Of a DNA stretch of 64,000 bases, positions 42,798-52,392 are shown piece after piece; position 1 is the first letter of the stretch, and every line of letters begins with the position of its first letter. The notes under the pieces were generated by a model. The model was given only the letters and a program-made list of their open reading frames with translations. It was not told where the DNA came from and did not search any database. This DNA is from Streptomyces sp. CB01881. GTDB taxonomy: Bacteria; Actinomycetota; Actinomycetes; Streptomycetales; Streptomycetaceae. The translations under genes and the position numbers were made by a program. The stretch is from NCBI RefSeq assembly GCF_002953255.1, contig NZ_CP026498.1, positions 9,326,066-9,390,065 of the forward strand, in the 5' to 3' direction.

Positions 42798-43859
42798 TCA
42801 CCTGCCGAGCACCCGTGCGAGGTCGTAGGAGACGGGCTCCTCCAGCTGCGCGTAGGTGCAGCTCTCCGGGGTCCGGTCCGGGCGCCAGCGGCGGAACTGG
42901 GCGGTGTGCCGGAAGCGCGTGCCCTCCATGTGGTCGTAGGCGACCTCGGCCACCCGCTCGGGGCGCAGCGCCACCCAGGAGAGGTCCTTGCCGCCGGTCC
43001 AGCGGCTGACCGCGCCGGGCAGCCGGGCGCCGGCGTGCGCGGCCTCGTCGGCCCAGGCGCCCCACGGGTGGCCGGAGGGGTCGTCCATCCGCAGCGGGGC
43101 CAGTTCCTCGGCGAGTTCGCGGCGGCGGGCCATCGGGAAGGCGGCGCAGACGCCGACGTGCTGGAGCCGGCCCTCGGCGTCGTTGATGCCGAGCAGCAGT
43201 GAGCCGACCACCGGGCCGCTCTTGTGCTCGCGGTAGCCGGCGACCACGCAGTCGGCGGTCCGCTCGTGCTTGATCTTGAACATGGTCCGTTCCCCCGGCC
43301 GGTAGGGCTGGTCGAGCGGTTTGGCCACCACGCCGTCCAGTCCGGCGCCCTCGTACTCGGCGAACCAGCTCCGGGCGAGGTCGCGGTCGGTGGAGGCGAG
43401 TGCGGTGAAGACGGGGTCGGCGGCGCCGGCGAGGGCGGCCTCCAGGGCGGGGCGGCGGACGGAGAGGGGTTCGTCGAGCAGCGAGTCGTCGCCGAGGGCG
43501 AGCAGGTCGAAGGCGACGAAGGAGGCGGGAGTGCGCTCGGCGAGCATGGCGACCCGGCTGGCGGCGGGGTGGATGCGTTCCAGCAGCTCCTCGAAGCGCA
43601 GCCGCCCCTCCCGGGCGATCACCACCTCGCCGTCCAGGACGCAGCGTGGTGGCAGTTCGTGTTTCAGTGCCTCGACCACTTCGGGGAAGTACCTGGTCAG
43701 CGGTTTGCCGGTGCGGCTGCCGAGCTCGACCTCGTCGCCGTCGCGGAAGACGACGGTGCGGAAGCCGTCCCATTTGGCCTCGTACTGCATCCCGGGCGGG
43801 ATCTCGGCCACGGACTTGGCGAGCATCGGCGCCACCGGCGGCATCACGGGCAGGTCCAT
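42798..43859 (-). CDS. ATP-dependent DNA ligase (LigC/LigD-ligase type)
   Basis: A 353-aa ATP-dependent DNA ligase. The adenylated lysine is in YEAKWDGFR near residue 29, followed by VLDGEVVI (motif III), FVAFDLLAL, LDGVVAKPL (motif IV) and TMFKIKHERT (motif V), with a C-terminal OB domain. Length and motifs fit the stand-alone ligases of actinobacterial end joining and base excision repair. The usual partner, the LigD-like polymerase, lies 12.8 kb away at 56704. Start ATG 43859 overlooks a GC-rich tandem repeat upstream. Confidence 0.93.
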   Translation of the reverse strand: MDLPVMPPVAPMLAKSVAEIPPGMQYEAKWDGFRTVVFRDGDEVELGSRTGKPLTRYFPEVVEALKHELPPRCVLDGEVVIAREGRLRFEELLERIHPAASRVAMLAERTPASFVAFDLLALGDDSLLDEPLSVRRPALEAALAGAADPVFTALASTDRDLARSWFAEYEGAGLDGVVAKPLDQPYRPGERTMFKIKHERTADCVVAGYREHKSGPVVGSLLLGINDAEGRLQHVGVCAAFPMARRRELAEELAPLRMDDPSGHPWGAWADEAAHAGARLPGAVSRWTGGKDLSWVALRPERVAEVAYDHMEGTRFRHTAQFRRWRPDRTPESCTYAQLEEPVSYDLARVLGR

Positions 43860-43890
43860 GGCTCCGATCCTCGCGCCTGCCGTCCCAGGA

Positions 43891-43961
43891 CGCGCGCCGG
43901 ACGGGACGCGCGGAACGCGCGCCGGACGGGACGCGCGGAACGCGCGCCGGACGGGACGCGC
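43891..43961. repeat. 25-bp tandem repeat, nearly three copies
   Basis: Units begin at 43891, 43916 and 43941 (CGCGCGCCGGACGGGACGCG plus CGGAA), the last one diverging after 21 bases. It lies upstream of the ligase gene in the divergent space to the LuxR-type gene. Confidence 0.7.
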
Positions 43962-44071
43962 AACGGGGCGGGGCGTGCCGAGCCCGGCCCCGCACCCCCG
44001 CAAGCGGCACCACCTTGGATGGTTTGCCGCTGTTCGGGGGCGCACTCTAGGGTGCGCGGTGTGGTGATCAG

Positions 44072-46945
44072 GTGATGGACCTCGGGGACGGAACGGCGGG
44101 CCTGGGCGGGAGGTTCCGGTTCGTGGGCCGGCAGCGCGAGCTGGGGCAGCTACTGGCCGCGCTGCGGCGGCCGCCCGCAGTCGTGCTGGTCGAGGGCGAG
44201 GCCGGGATCGGCAAGTCGCGCCTGGTCCGCGAAGCCGCCGCCGTCCTGCGGGCGGAGCGGCGCCAGGTGCTGACCGGTCTCTGCCACCCGCTGCGCGAGC
44301 CGTTCCCGTACGGGCCGGTGGTGGACGCGCTGCGCAAGGCCGACCTGGCGGACGTCACCGGCTTCCCGCCCACCGCCGGCGCCCTGGCGCCGCTGCTGCC
44401 CGACCTGGCCGGCCGGCTCCCGGCCCCGCCGCAGCAGCCGGCCGACGCCTCCGGGCGGCGTTTCCACCTGCTCCAGGCCGTACGGTCCTTCCTGACCGCG
44501 CTCGGGCCTGCCGTGCTGGTCGTCGAGGACCTGCACTGGATCGACGACGCCACCCGCGACCTTCTCCTGCTGCTCGCCCGCGACCTGCCGCCGCAGCTGA
44601 GCCTGGTGCTCACCTACCGCGCCGAGGACCTTCCGCCGAAGAGCGCCGTGCTCGGCGCCGTCTACCACCACCCGCCCGGTACCGGCGGCTCGGTGATCCG
44701 GCTCGGCCCGCTGCTGGAGCCGGAGGTGCGGGAACTCGCGGCCGCCGCCCTCGGCCCGTCCGCGACCACGGCGCTCGGCGCCGCCCTGTACCGGCGCAGC
44801 GAGGGGCTGCCGTTGGTCGCCGAGGAGGACCTGATCACCCTCGCCGAGCACAGCGGAACCCACGGCTACCCCGAGGCGCTGGAGCGGTTGCAGGACGCCG
44901 ACGTGCCGCACGGGCTGCGCGAGGCGGTCACCGGGCGCCTCGGCATGCTGTCGCCGGAGGCGTCGGCGATCGCCGAGACGTCGGCGGTGCTCGGAGTGCC
45001 GGCGCCCGAGGAGTTGTTGGCCGACGTCGCCGGGTTGGGCCCGGAACGGGGCGCCGAGGCGGTGATCGAGCTGCTCCGGGCGTCGCTGTTGCGCGAGGCG
45101 GACCAGGGCGAGTACGCGCTGCGGCACGTGCTCGCGCAACAGGTCGTGTACCGCGCCATCCCGGGCCCCGCCCGGCTCCGCCTGCACCGGCGCGCCGTCG
45201 AGGCGCTCCGGGCCCGTACCCCGGCGCCGCTGATGCAGATCGCCCACCACACCCTGGCCGCCGGTGACCGGGCCGGTTGGCTGCTGCGGGCGCAGGAGGC
45301 CGCCGACCAGGCGATCGCCGTCCGCGACGGCGGCACCGCCGCCTCCCTGCTGCGCCGGATGCTCGACCGGCCCGAGCTGGCCGGCGGGGCGCGGTCCCGG
45401 GCGGCCCTGGCGCTGGCCGGGATAGCCGCCTACAGCCTGGACTTCCGCACCGATGCGCTGCCGTTGCGCCGGCTGCTCGACGATCCCGGGCTGCCGGTGG
45501 AGGTCCGCGGCGAGATCCGCCTCGGCCTGGGCCTGGGCATGCTGAACGAGAACGCCGATCCGGCGGGCTTCGACGAGGTCGAGCGGGCGGTCGGCGAGCT
45601 GGCGGCGGGCCGCCCCGGGCTCGCGGTCCGGGCGATGGTCGCCCTGGCCCTCAAGGAGGCCGAGGGGCCCGCGTACACCCGGGCGTGGCTGGAGCGCGCC
45701 GAGGACGCCGTCCGCGACCTCGACGACGAGGCGATGAAGGCCGCCGTCCACGCCACCCGCCTGACCCTGATGGCCTGTCAGGGTGACCCGGAGCTCTGGG
45801 GGCCGACCGGGCGGTTGCCGCGCCACACGGACGACCGCGAGGTGCTCCGGCAGACCGCGCGCGCCCTGCAGAACGTCGCCGACACCGCCGCCTACCTGGG
45901 CCACGACCGGCGGGCCGCCGCGCTGTCGGCGGAGGCCGGGCAGATCGCCGTCCGGGTGGGCAGCCCGATCGTGGTGTTCCTGTCCCGCGGCACCCGGCTG
46001 CGTCTGGACGCCCTCGCCGGCCGCTGGGACGGGCTGGAGGAGCGGCTTGACGCGCTGGTCGACGAGTACCCGACCGCCGGGGGCGCCCGGGCCGAGCGGG
46101 CCGTGGTGGGCGGTATCCTCGCCGCGGCCCGGGGCCGGCACACCCGGGCGCTCGAACACTTCCAGGAGGCGTTCCGGATCGGTACCGACCAGATGCTGGT
46201 GGGCATCGAGCTGCGGGCGGCCGCCGGACTGGCCTCGCTCCACCTGGCCAGGGGAGAGGCGCCGCGCGCCTGGGCGGTCGCGGGACAGGCCGTGGGCACG
46301 GCGCGGCGGGCGGCCGCCTGGCCCCGGGCGGCCGGCCTGCTGTCGGCCGCGGTCGAGGCGGCGCTGGCCTGCGACCGGCGGGCGGCCGCCGAGCGGCTGG
46401 TGGCCGAGGCCGGGTACGGACTGGACGGGTGCGACGCCCCGGCGGCCGCCGCCGACCTGGAGGTCGCCCACGGCCTGCTGCTCCTGGACACCGACCCGGC
46501 CGGCGCCGCAGGGCACTTCTCCGGGGCTGCGCGCAGGTGGCACGGGACAGGGCGCCCGTACGAGGCGGCCAGGGCCCTCGAACGGGCGGGCGACGCGTGG
46601 CGCGGCGCCGGCGGCGCCGGGGCGGTCGAGCCGCTTACCGAGGCGCTGGCCCTCTTCACGGAGGTCGGGGCCACCGCCGACGCGACGCGCTGCGGGCGGG
46701 TGCTGACCGACCTCGGTGCCGTCCGCCGCGGTCCCGGCCGCCGGGGCTACGGCGGCAGTCTCTCTCCGCGTGAGCACCAGGTCGCCGGGCTCCTCGCCGC
46801 CGGTGCCACCAACCAGCGGATCGCCGAGGCCCTGTTCCTGTCACCGCGGACGGTGGAGAACCACGTCGCCAAGGTGCTGCGCAAGCTCGGCACCGGCCGC
46901 AAGGGCGTCGCGGCCGTCTACCCCGAACGCGCGGACGGCGGATGA
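44072..46945 (+). CDS. Large ATP-binding LuxR-family (LAL) regulator
   Basis: A 957-aa protein. The N-terminal AAA/STAND ATPase has P-loop VEGEAGIGKSRL (about residue 42) and Walker B VLVVEDLHWIDDA (about 150). A long helical repeat middle (TPR-like) follows, and a C-terminal LuxR helix-turn-helix: SPREHQVAGLLAAGATNQRI then LFLSPRTVENHVAKVL. LAL proteins are signal-responsive activators, often pathway-specific. It is convergent with the GH59/sugar-transport operon, so it might control that island, but it is not divergent from any promoter there. GTG 44072 or ATG 44075 are both possible starts. Confidence 0.9.
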   Translation: MMDLGDGTAGLGGRFRFVGRQRELGQLLAALRRPPAVVLVEGEAGIGKSRLVREAAAVLRAERRQVLTGLCHPLREPFPYGPVVDALRKADLADVTGFPPTAGALAPLLPDLAGRLPAPPQQPADASGRRFHLLQAVRSFLTALGPAVLVVEDLHWIDDATRDLLLLLARDLPPQLSLVLTYRAEDLPPKSAVLGAVYHHPPGTGGSVIRLGPLLEPEVRELAAAALGPSATTALGAALYRRSEGLPLVAEEDLITLAEHSGTHGYPEALERLQDADVPHGLREAVTGRLGMLSPEASAIAETSAVLGVPAPEELLADVAGLGPERGAEAVIELLRASLLREADQGEYALRHVLAQQVVYRAIPGPARLRLHRRAVEALRARTPAPLMQIAHHTLAAGDRAGWLLRAQEAADQAIAVRDGGTAASLLRRMLDRPELAGGARSRAALALAGIAAYSLDFRTDALPLRRLLDDPGLPVEVRGEIRLGLGLGMLNENADPAGFDEVERAVGELAAGRPGLAVRAMVALALKEAEGPAYTRAWLERAEDAVRDLDDEAMKAAVHATRLTLMACQGDPELWGPTGRLPRHTDDREVLRQTARALQNVADTAAYLGHDRRAAALSAEAGQIAVRVGSPIVVFLSRGTRLRLDALAGRWDGLEERLDALVDEYPTAGGARAERAVVGGILAAARGRHTRALEHFQEAFRIGTDQMLVGIELRAAAGLASLHLARGEAPRAWAVAGQAVGTARRAAAWPRAAGLLSAAVEAALACDRRAAAERLVAEAGYGLDGCDAPAAAADLEVAHGLLLLDTDPAGAAGHFSGAARRWHGTGRPYEAARALERAGDAWRGAGGAGAVEPLTEALALFTEVGATADATRCGRVLTDLGAVRRGPGRRGYGGSLSPREHQVAGLLAAGATNQRIAEALFLSPRTVENHVAKVLRKLGTGRKGVAAVYPERADGG

Positions 46946-47055
46946 ACCGGTCCGCAGCACGGCGGCCGCCGCCGCCCGGAGGACGGACGGCGGCGCCGGC
47001 AAACCGGCTGCGGCGGCGCGGACCCGGAGGTGGTCGGCGCGCCGCCGCAGTGGTG

Positions 47056-47093
47056 CCCGGTGCCGGGTGGCTCCTCGGCCACCCGGTACCGGG
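47056..47093. terminator. Terminator between LAL regulator and GH59 gene A
   Basis: 16-bp arms (47056-47071, 47078-47093) with one G-T pair and a 6-nt loop, between two convergent genes. Confidence 0.7.
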
Positions 47094-47129
47094 GATCAGT
47101 GGACGGACCGGTGGACGATCCGTCGGACC

Positions 47130-49589
47130 TCAGGAGACGGTCCACTCCTGGTTGGGCTTGTTGCTGCCGCAGGTCCACTGGATGACCTTGGTCCCGGCGG
47201 TCTGCGAGTTGCCGGTGACGTCCAGGCACATCCCGCTGTTGACGGACACCAGCTGGTCGGCTCCGGTGCCGGGCACCGGGAGCAGCCGCCACTGCTGGTT
47301 GGCCTTGCCCGGGGCGCAGGTCCACTGGACGACGCCGGCACCCTCGGTGGCGGAGGCGCCCGCCACGTCCAGGCACATCCCGCTGCCGGCCGACGCCACC
47401 TGGTAGGTGTCGGCGGCGACCGGGGCCAGCTGCCACTGCTGGTTGGCCTTGCCCGGGGCGCAGGTCCACTGAACGATGTCGGCACCCTCGGTGGTGGAGG
47501 CGCCCGCCACGTCCAGGCACATCTTGCTGTTGGCGTTGACCAGGCTGTTGACGGCCGGGCCGGCCAGCGGGGTGACCGTCAGGTTGGCGAAGTCGGCGTT
47601 CTGGAAGCCGCCGACGCCCAGGCCCAGCTGCCCGCCGAGGTGGCTGTAGTCGGTGACCGACGCGACCTGCACGTGGTCGACGGACACGGTGATGGCCGGT
47701 CCCTGCATCGCCAGCTGGAGGTTGTGCCAGGTGCCCTGCCCGCCGCCGGGGTAGCTGCCGGTGGCGAGGGTGGTGCCGGCGCCGGAGGTGTTCTCGGTGA
47801 ACAGGGTCCAGGTGCCGTCACTGGTGATCTTCAGGTGGTACGCGGAGTGGTCGTGGTCGATGTGGTCGAGGCGGCCCAGCAGTTCGGCGGACCCGGACTG
47901 CTCCAGCAGCACGTCGACGCCGGCCTGGTAACTCGTCCACTTCGGGTCGCCGACGAGGGTGAGCGGGGTGTACCCCATGTCCGTGTGCCACGGGATCGGC
48001 GCGGTGGTGAGGACCTGGCGCGCGCAGGTGGCCGTACCGGCACCGGCCGGGCACGGGCCGGTCTCGAACGCGCCCGCCCAGTCGTGGAAGTACGGGACGG
48101 CGGAGCCGGTCGTGGCGTGGGTGAGATCGGCCGTGTAGGGGAGCGGGAACGCGGTCCGGCTCGGCGGCACCGCGGTGCCCTTGCCCTGGCCGGTGGTGGT
48201 CGTCACGGTGTAGAGGTAGCCCGGCTGCACGGTGAGCGAGTACGCGCCGCCCTTCGGCGTGATGTCCTGGGTGTGCAGGAACCACTGGCCCGGGTCGGTC
48301 GACGCCATGTCGGTCGCCCAGACGTGGACGGTCCCGGTGGACAGGCCGCCGGTCACCTTGAGGTTCAGGGTGGCCGGGCCGGTGGCGTCGGTGGTCTCGA
48401 TGACGGTGCTGTAGTCGCGGCCGGACCTGAGCGTCACGTAGCTGCCGCTGTGCGGGTCGCCGTTGGCCCCGGTGCCGGCGAGGTATCCGCCGGCGGTGTC
48501 GAGGTACTTCCAGCCGGGCTTGGTGAACTGCGTGGTGTGGGCCATGGCCCAGATGTCGCGGTCCACCGAGTAGGCGCCCGACCACGGCTGGTCCGCCGCC
48601 ATCAGGCCGGCGCCGTGGTACGGGAGGTGGGCGGGCCAGGAACTGACCAGCGCCCACTTGAGGTTGGCGGTGATCCTGGCGTCGATGTACTCGCGGTTCA
48701 GGTTGCGGGCCAGCGCCGTCGGGTTCGGGCCGCCGCTGTCGTTGTCGTCCTCGGACTGCCACAGCGGCTTGTTCAGGGCGAGGGCCGTGCTGTTGCCGGG
48801 GCAGCCGGTGTACACCGGGTCGGAGTGCCAGCAGACGCCGTGGGCGCCCACCACCGCGACGGCCTTGTTGAACGCCTGGTCGGTGGCGAGGTCGGTGGCG
48901 ACCTTCCACTCCGGGTCGTCGGTGTCAGCGGCCACCAGCTTCGTGGCGGAGTTGCCGTCGGCGTCGAGAGCGGTGCGCAGGTTCTCGAACCACGCCTTGT
49001 CGTAGCCGATCTCGTTCCAGCCGCCGAGGTAGCCGACGCTGAGCCCGTGGGTCTTGGCGCAGCCGAGCCAGCTGGTCAGGTAGGTGATGTTGTCCTGCGA
49101 CCACATCCCGCCGTTGAACCAGCCCGGTCCGGCCCATTCGAGTCCGTAGAAGGTGATCGAGGGGTTGCGCTGCTTGGCCTGCTCCATGAGCCACCACTCG
49201 TAGCCGCGGTTGCAGTCCAGGTCGGTGCGGCTGCGCATGTGGCTGGGTTCGGGGCCGTCGCTGGAGTTGGCGTCGGCGCCGATCTCCACCTTGAGGATCT
49301 GCAGGTTGGCGCCGTAGCCGGGCTTGAACAGGTAGTCGAGGATCTGGGAGCGCTGCGGCTCCGGATAGTCGACCAGCAGGCGCGAGGTCGCGCCGCCGCC
49401 GCTGATCGCACCCATGCCGTCGAACGTGCGTCCGGCGGAGGTGCCGTCGATCGTCACCGCCTGGGTGGCGGTGGCGGTGGCGGCGGCGGCCGGTGCGGCG
49501 GAGGACGGCAGGATCGCCGATGCCAGGGCGAGCCCGAGACCCGCTGCGCCGGCGGCTGCGCGGCGGAGCGGACGAGCGAGGCGTCTCAT
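47130..49589 (-). CDS. Secreted GH59 beta-galactosidase/galactocerebrosidase-like enzyme A with ricin B domain
   Basis: An 819-aa exported protein with a signal peptide (twin arginine-rich start, cleavage near APAAAATAT). The GH59 catalytic barrel spans roughly residues 45-400: FDGMGAISGGG, YLGGWNEIGYD (acid/base Glu193) and PLWQSEDDN (nucleophile Glu280). A concanavalin-like beta domain follows (about 490-690). The C-terminus is a ricin B/CBM13 lectin with three QxW-type repeats (KANQQWQL, KANQQWRL, KPNQEWTV). It would remove beta-galactose from galactolipids or galactan-type glycans outside the cell. Last gene of the operon with the sugar transporter; paralogue of the protein at 54035. Confidence 0.88.
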   Translation of the reverse strand: MRRLARPLRRAAAGAAGLGLALASAILPSSAAPAAAATATATQAVTIDGTSAGRTFDGMGAISGGGATSRLLVDYPEPQRSQILDYLFKPGYGANLQILKVEIGADANSSDGPEPSHMRSRTDLDCNRGYEWWLMEQAKQRNPSITFYGLEWAGPGWFNGGMWSQDNITYLTSWLGCAKTHGLSVGYLGGWNEIGYDKAWFENLRTALDADGNSATKLVAADTDDPEWKVATDLATDQAFNKAVAVVGAHGVCWHSDPVYTGCPGNSTALALNKPLWQSEDDNDSGGPNPTALARNLNREYIDARITANLKWALVSSWPAHLPYHGAGLMAADQPWSGAYSVDRDIWAMAHTTQFTKPGWKYLDTAGGYLAGTGANGDPHSGSYVTLRSGRDYSTVIETTDATGPATLNLKVTGGLSTGTVHVWATDMASTDPGQWFLHTQDITPKGGAYSLTVQPGYLYTVTTTTGQGKGTAVPPSRTAFPLPYTADLTHATTGSAVPYFHDWAGAFETGPCPAGAGTATCARQVLTTAPIPWHTDMGYTPLTLVGDPKWTSYQAGVDVLLEQSGSAELLGRLDHIDHDHSAYHLKITSDGTWTLFTENTSGAGTTLATGSYPGGGQGTWHNLQLAMQGPAITVSVDHVQVASVTDYSHLGGQLGLGVGGFQNADFANLTVTPLAGPAVNSLVNANSKMCLDVAGASTTEGADIVQWTCAPGKANQQWQLAPVAADTYQVASAGSGMCLDVAGASATEGAGVVQWTCAPGKANQQWRLLPVPGTGADQLVSVNSGMCLDVTGNSQTAGTKVIQWTCGSNKPNQEWTVS

Positions 49590-49667
49590 GGGGACTGCCT
49601 TTCTACGGGGGACGGACAGGGAAGGTGGGCCTCGGCCGGTGCGGCCGGTGCCCGCCCGGAAGGGATG

Positions 49668-50690
49668 TCAGGCGGGCAGGCCGACGGCGCGTTCGCGGCT
49701 CTGGCGCTGCTGGATGACGACGGCGGCGATCAGGAGGGTGCCCTGGGCGACGTTCTGCCAGAAGGTGTTGATGCCCTGGACGGTGAGGCCGTTCTGGAGG
49801 GCGCCGAGCAGGGCGACGGCGAGCAGGGTGCCGCCGATGCCGCCCTTGCCGCCCTTGAGGGCGCAGCCGCCGAGGGCGGCGGCGGTGATGGACTGGAGTT
49901 CCAGGCCCTCGCTGCCGGAGACGGGCTGGCCGCTTCCGGTGCGGGCGGTGAGCAGGACGCCGGCGAGGGCGGCGACGACGCCGCTGAGCGCGTAGGCGGC
50001 GATCAGGTACTTGTTGAGGTTGATGCCGGCGAGGCGGGCGGCGGTGTCGTTGCCGCCGATCGCGTAGACGTTGCGGCCGATGTCGGTGTACTTGAGCAGC
50101 ACGTGCACGGCGGCGGCGGCCAGGATCAGGATCCACACCATGGTCGGCAGGCCTGCGATCTTCCCGCGGCTGAGGAAGACGAACACCGGGTCGTTCAGGA
50201 CGAAGCCCTGGGCCCGGCCGTCGGAGACCAGCTGGGCGACGCCCTTGTAGGCGGCGAGGCCGGCCAGGGTGGCGATGGTCGGGTTGACCCGGCCGTAGAT
50301 GATCACCGCACCGTTGAGCAGGCCGACGGCCGCGCCGACGGCGAGCGCGGCGCCGATGCCGGCGGGTGCGCTGGACCCGGCCGAGGTGAAGACCATGGCG
50401 CTGACCACGGAGGCGAGTCCGGCCTGCGAGCCGACCGAGATGTCCAGGCCCCCGCAGATGATGACGACGGTCTGGACGACGGCGAGCAGGCCCGCGATGG
50501 TGGCCGCCTCGGCGATCACCTGGACGTTGTCCCAGCCGAGGAAGTTGGGGTTGAGCGAGCCGAACAGCGCGACGACGACGGCGAGCGCGCCGATCAGGCT
50601 GAGGTTCTGGGCGCCGACGGAGCCGAGCAGCGCACGCGGGCCGCCGGTGCGGGGCTGCGGTGCCGTGGTGGGGGCGGTGCTGGTGGTCAT
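49668..50690 (-). CDS. Sugar ABC transporter permease (RbsC type)
   Basis: A 340-aa membrane protein of the Rbs/Mgl/Ara permease family, with about ten hydrophobic helices. Family motifs: GGLDISVGSQAGLASVV, GRVNPTIATLA, GRNVYAIGGNDTAARLAGI and AALGGCALKGGKGGIGGTLL. Start ATG 50690 overlaps the ATPase stop (ATGA). It forms an importer with its two upstream neighbours, likely for galactose released by the GH59 enzymes. Confidence 0.93.
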   Translation of the reverse strand: MTTSTAPTTAPQPRTGGPRALLGSVGAQNLSLIGALAVVVALFGSLNPNFLGWDNVQVIAEAATIAGLLAVVQTVVIICGGLDISVGSQAGLASVVSAMVFTSAGSSAPAGIGAALAVGAAVGLLNGAVIIYGRVNPTIATLAGLAAYKGVAQLVSDGRAQGFVLNDPVFVFLSRGKIAGLPTMVWILILAAAAVHVLLKYTDIGRNVYAIGGNDTAARLAGINLNKYLIAAYALSGVVAALAGVLLTARTGSGQPVSGSEGLELQSITAAALGGCALKGGKGGIGGTLLAVALLGALQNGLTVQGINTFWQNVAQGTLLIAAVVIQQRQSRERAVGLPA

Positions 50691-52261
50691 GCTGTTGCTC
50701 CGGTGCTGGCGTGGGGGTCGGTTCGGGCGTCGGTGGCCAGGTCGTCGGCCATGGCGAGGGCGAGGATGCTCTCCTCGCAGGCTTGGTCACGGCTCAGCTC
50801 GCCGGTCACCCGGCCGCCCTGCATCACCACGACGCGGTCGGCGAGGCCGAGGACTTCGGGGAGTTCGGAGGAGATGACCAGCACCGCGACGCCCTCCCGG
50901 GCGAGGTCGGCGATGATCTGGTAGATCTCCGCCTTCGCTCCGATGTCGACGCCGCGGGTGGGCTCGTCCAGGATCAGCAGGTCCGGCCGGCGGGCCAGCC
51001 AGCGGGCGAGCACCACCTTCTGCTGGTTGCCGCCGGACAGCGTGCGCACCTCGGTCTCGATGGAGGGGGCGCGTACCCGCAGGCGGTCGGCGTACCGCTG
51101 GGCGAGCTCCTTCTCCTCGCGGACCTTGACGAAGCGCCGGCGGCGCAGCCGTTCGAGGCTGACCAGCGAGGTGTTGTCGCGGATCGTGCGGTGCAGGAAG
51201 AGGGCCTGGGCCTTGCGCTCCTCGGGGGCGAGGCCGACGCCGGCCCGGATCGCCCGGCGCGGGCTGCCCAGGCGCAGCCACTGTCCGGAGACGCTGACGG
51301 TGCCGGCCCGGACCGGGGCGTCGCCGGCCAGGGCGAGGGCGAGTTCGGAGCGGCCGGCGCCGATCAGGCCGGCCAGCGCGACGACCTCGCCGGCCCGGAC
51401 GGTGAGCGACACGTCGTGGACGTCGTCCGTGCTGAGCCGGTCCACGTCGAGCACGACCCGGTCGGTGGCGACGTTCTGCCGGACGAACAGGCCCGCGAGG
51501 TCGCGGCCGACCATGAGCCGGACCAGTTCGTTCTCGTCCGTGTCGGCGGCGTCGACCACGCCGGCCAGCGTGCCGTCGCGCAGCACCGCGATGCGGTCGG
51601 CGAGCTGGAAGATCTCCTTCATCCGGTGCGAGACGTAGACGACCGCGATGCCCTGCGACCGCAGCCGCCGGATCAGGGCGAACAGGGCGTCCACCTCGTG
51701 CTCGGAGAGCGAGGAGGTCGGCTCGTCGAAGGCGATCGCCCGGGGGGTGACCTCGCCGGTGAGGGCGCGCAGGATCTCGACCAGCTGGCGCTGCGCGGCG
51801 GTGAGTTCGGAGCCGAGCAGGTCGGGATCGAGGACCTTGGCGAAGCCGAGGCGGTCCAGGTCGGCGGCGATCCGGCGGCGCAGTTCGGCCCGGTCCAGGC
51901 GGCGGCCGGCCCGGCGGGGAAGGCTGCCGGCGTAGACGTTCTCGGCGACCGAGACGTGCGGGATGATCTCCGGTTCCTGCGGGATGATCCGGATGCCGGC
52001 CCGGCGGGCGTCGGTCGGCGAGCCCAGGTCGAGGGCCTGGCCGTCGAGCAGGACCCGCCCCTCGCTCGGCCGGTGGTCGCCGGTGAGGATGCGCAGCAGG
52101 GTGGACTTGCCGGCGCCGTTCTCGCCCATCAGGGCGGTGACCCGGCCGGGCGGGAAGCTCAGGTCGACGCCTTGCAGCGCCTGGACGGTGCCGAAGCGTT
52201 TGCCGATGTTCTCGGCGGTCAGGCCGGCTGGTGCGGTGGGCGGGCGGCTGGGTGTCGTCAT
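50687..52261 (-). CDS. Sugar ABC transporter ATP-binding protein (RbsA type)
   Basis: A 524-aa tandem ATPase. The first domain has GENGAGKST and the second a degenerate GLIGAGRSE, as is usual in RbsA/MglA proteins; LTAAQRQLVEI and LSGGNQQKVVLARWL are the two signatures, with FDEPTSSL and LDEPTRGVD as Walker B. Start ATG 52261 gives the normal N-terminus (LTAENIGKRFGTVQALQGVDL). Confidence 0.94.
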   Translation of the reverse strand: MTTPSRPPTAPAGLTAENIGKRFGTVQALQGVDLSFPPGRVTALMGENGAGKSTLLRILTGDHRPSEGRVLLDGQALDLGSPTDARRAGIRIIPQEPEIIPHVSVAENVYAGSLPRRAGRRLDRAELRRRIAADLDRLGFAKVLDPDLLGSELTAAQRQLVEILRALTGEVTPRAIAFDEPTSSLSEHEVDALFALIRRLRSQGIAVVYVSHRMKEIFQLADRIAVLRDGTLAGVVDAADTDENELVRLMVGRDLAGLFVRQNVATDRVVLDVDRLSTDDVHDVSLTVRAGEVVALAGLIGAGRSELALALAGDAPVRAGTVSVSGQWLRLGSPRRAIRAGVGLAPEERKAQALFLHRTIRDNTSLVSLERLRRRRFVKVREEKELAQRYADRLRVRAPSIETEVRTLSGGNQQKVVLARWLARRPDLLILDEPTRGVDIGAKAEIYQIIADLAREGVAVLVISSELPEVLGLADRVVVMQGGRVTGELSRDQACEESILALAMADDLATDARTDPHASTGATA

Positions 52262-52392
52262 CGTGGCCTCAACTGGCGGTGCGGTAGTACGGGCCGGGCG
52301 GTACGGGCCGGGCAGTACGGGCTGGACGGGGCCGGGCGGGGGCCGGTGCGGCGGCGCGGGGGTGACGGTGGCCGCACCGGCCGGGCCGCGGG

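Noticed and set aside
46716..50924. A 1402-codon open frame on the plus strand
   Set aside because: It runs antisense to a GH59 gene and the Rbs-type permease and shows Gly/Val/Ala/Gly-rich low complexity; a GC-rich shadow, not a gene.
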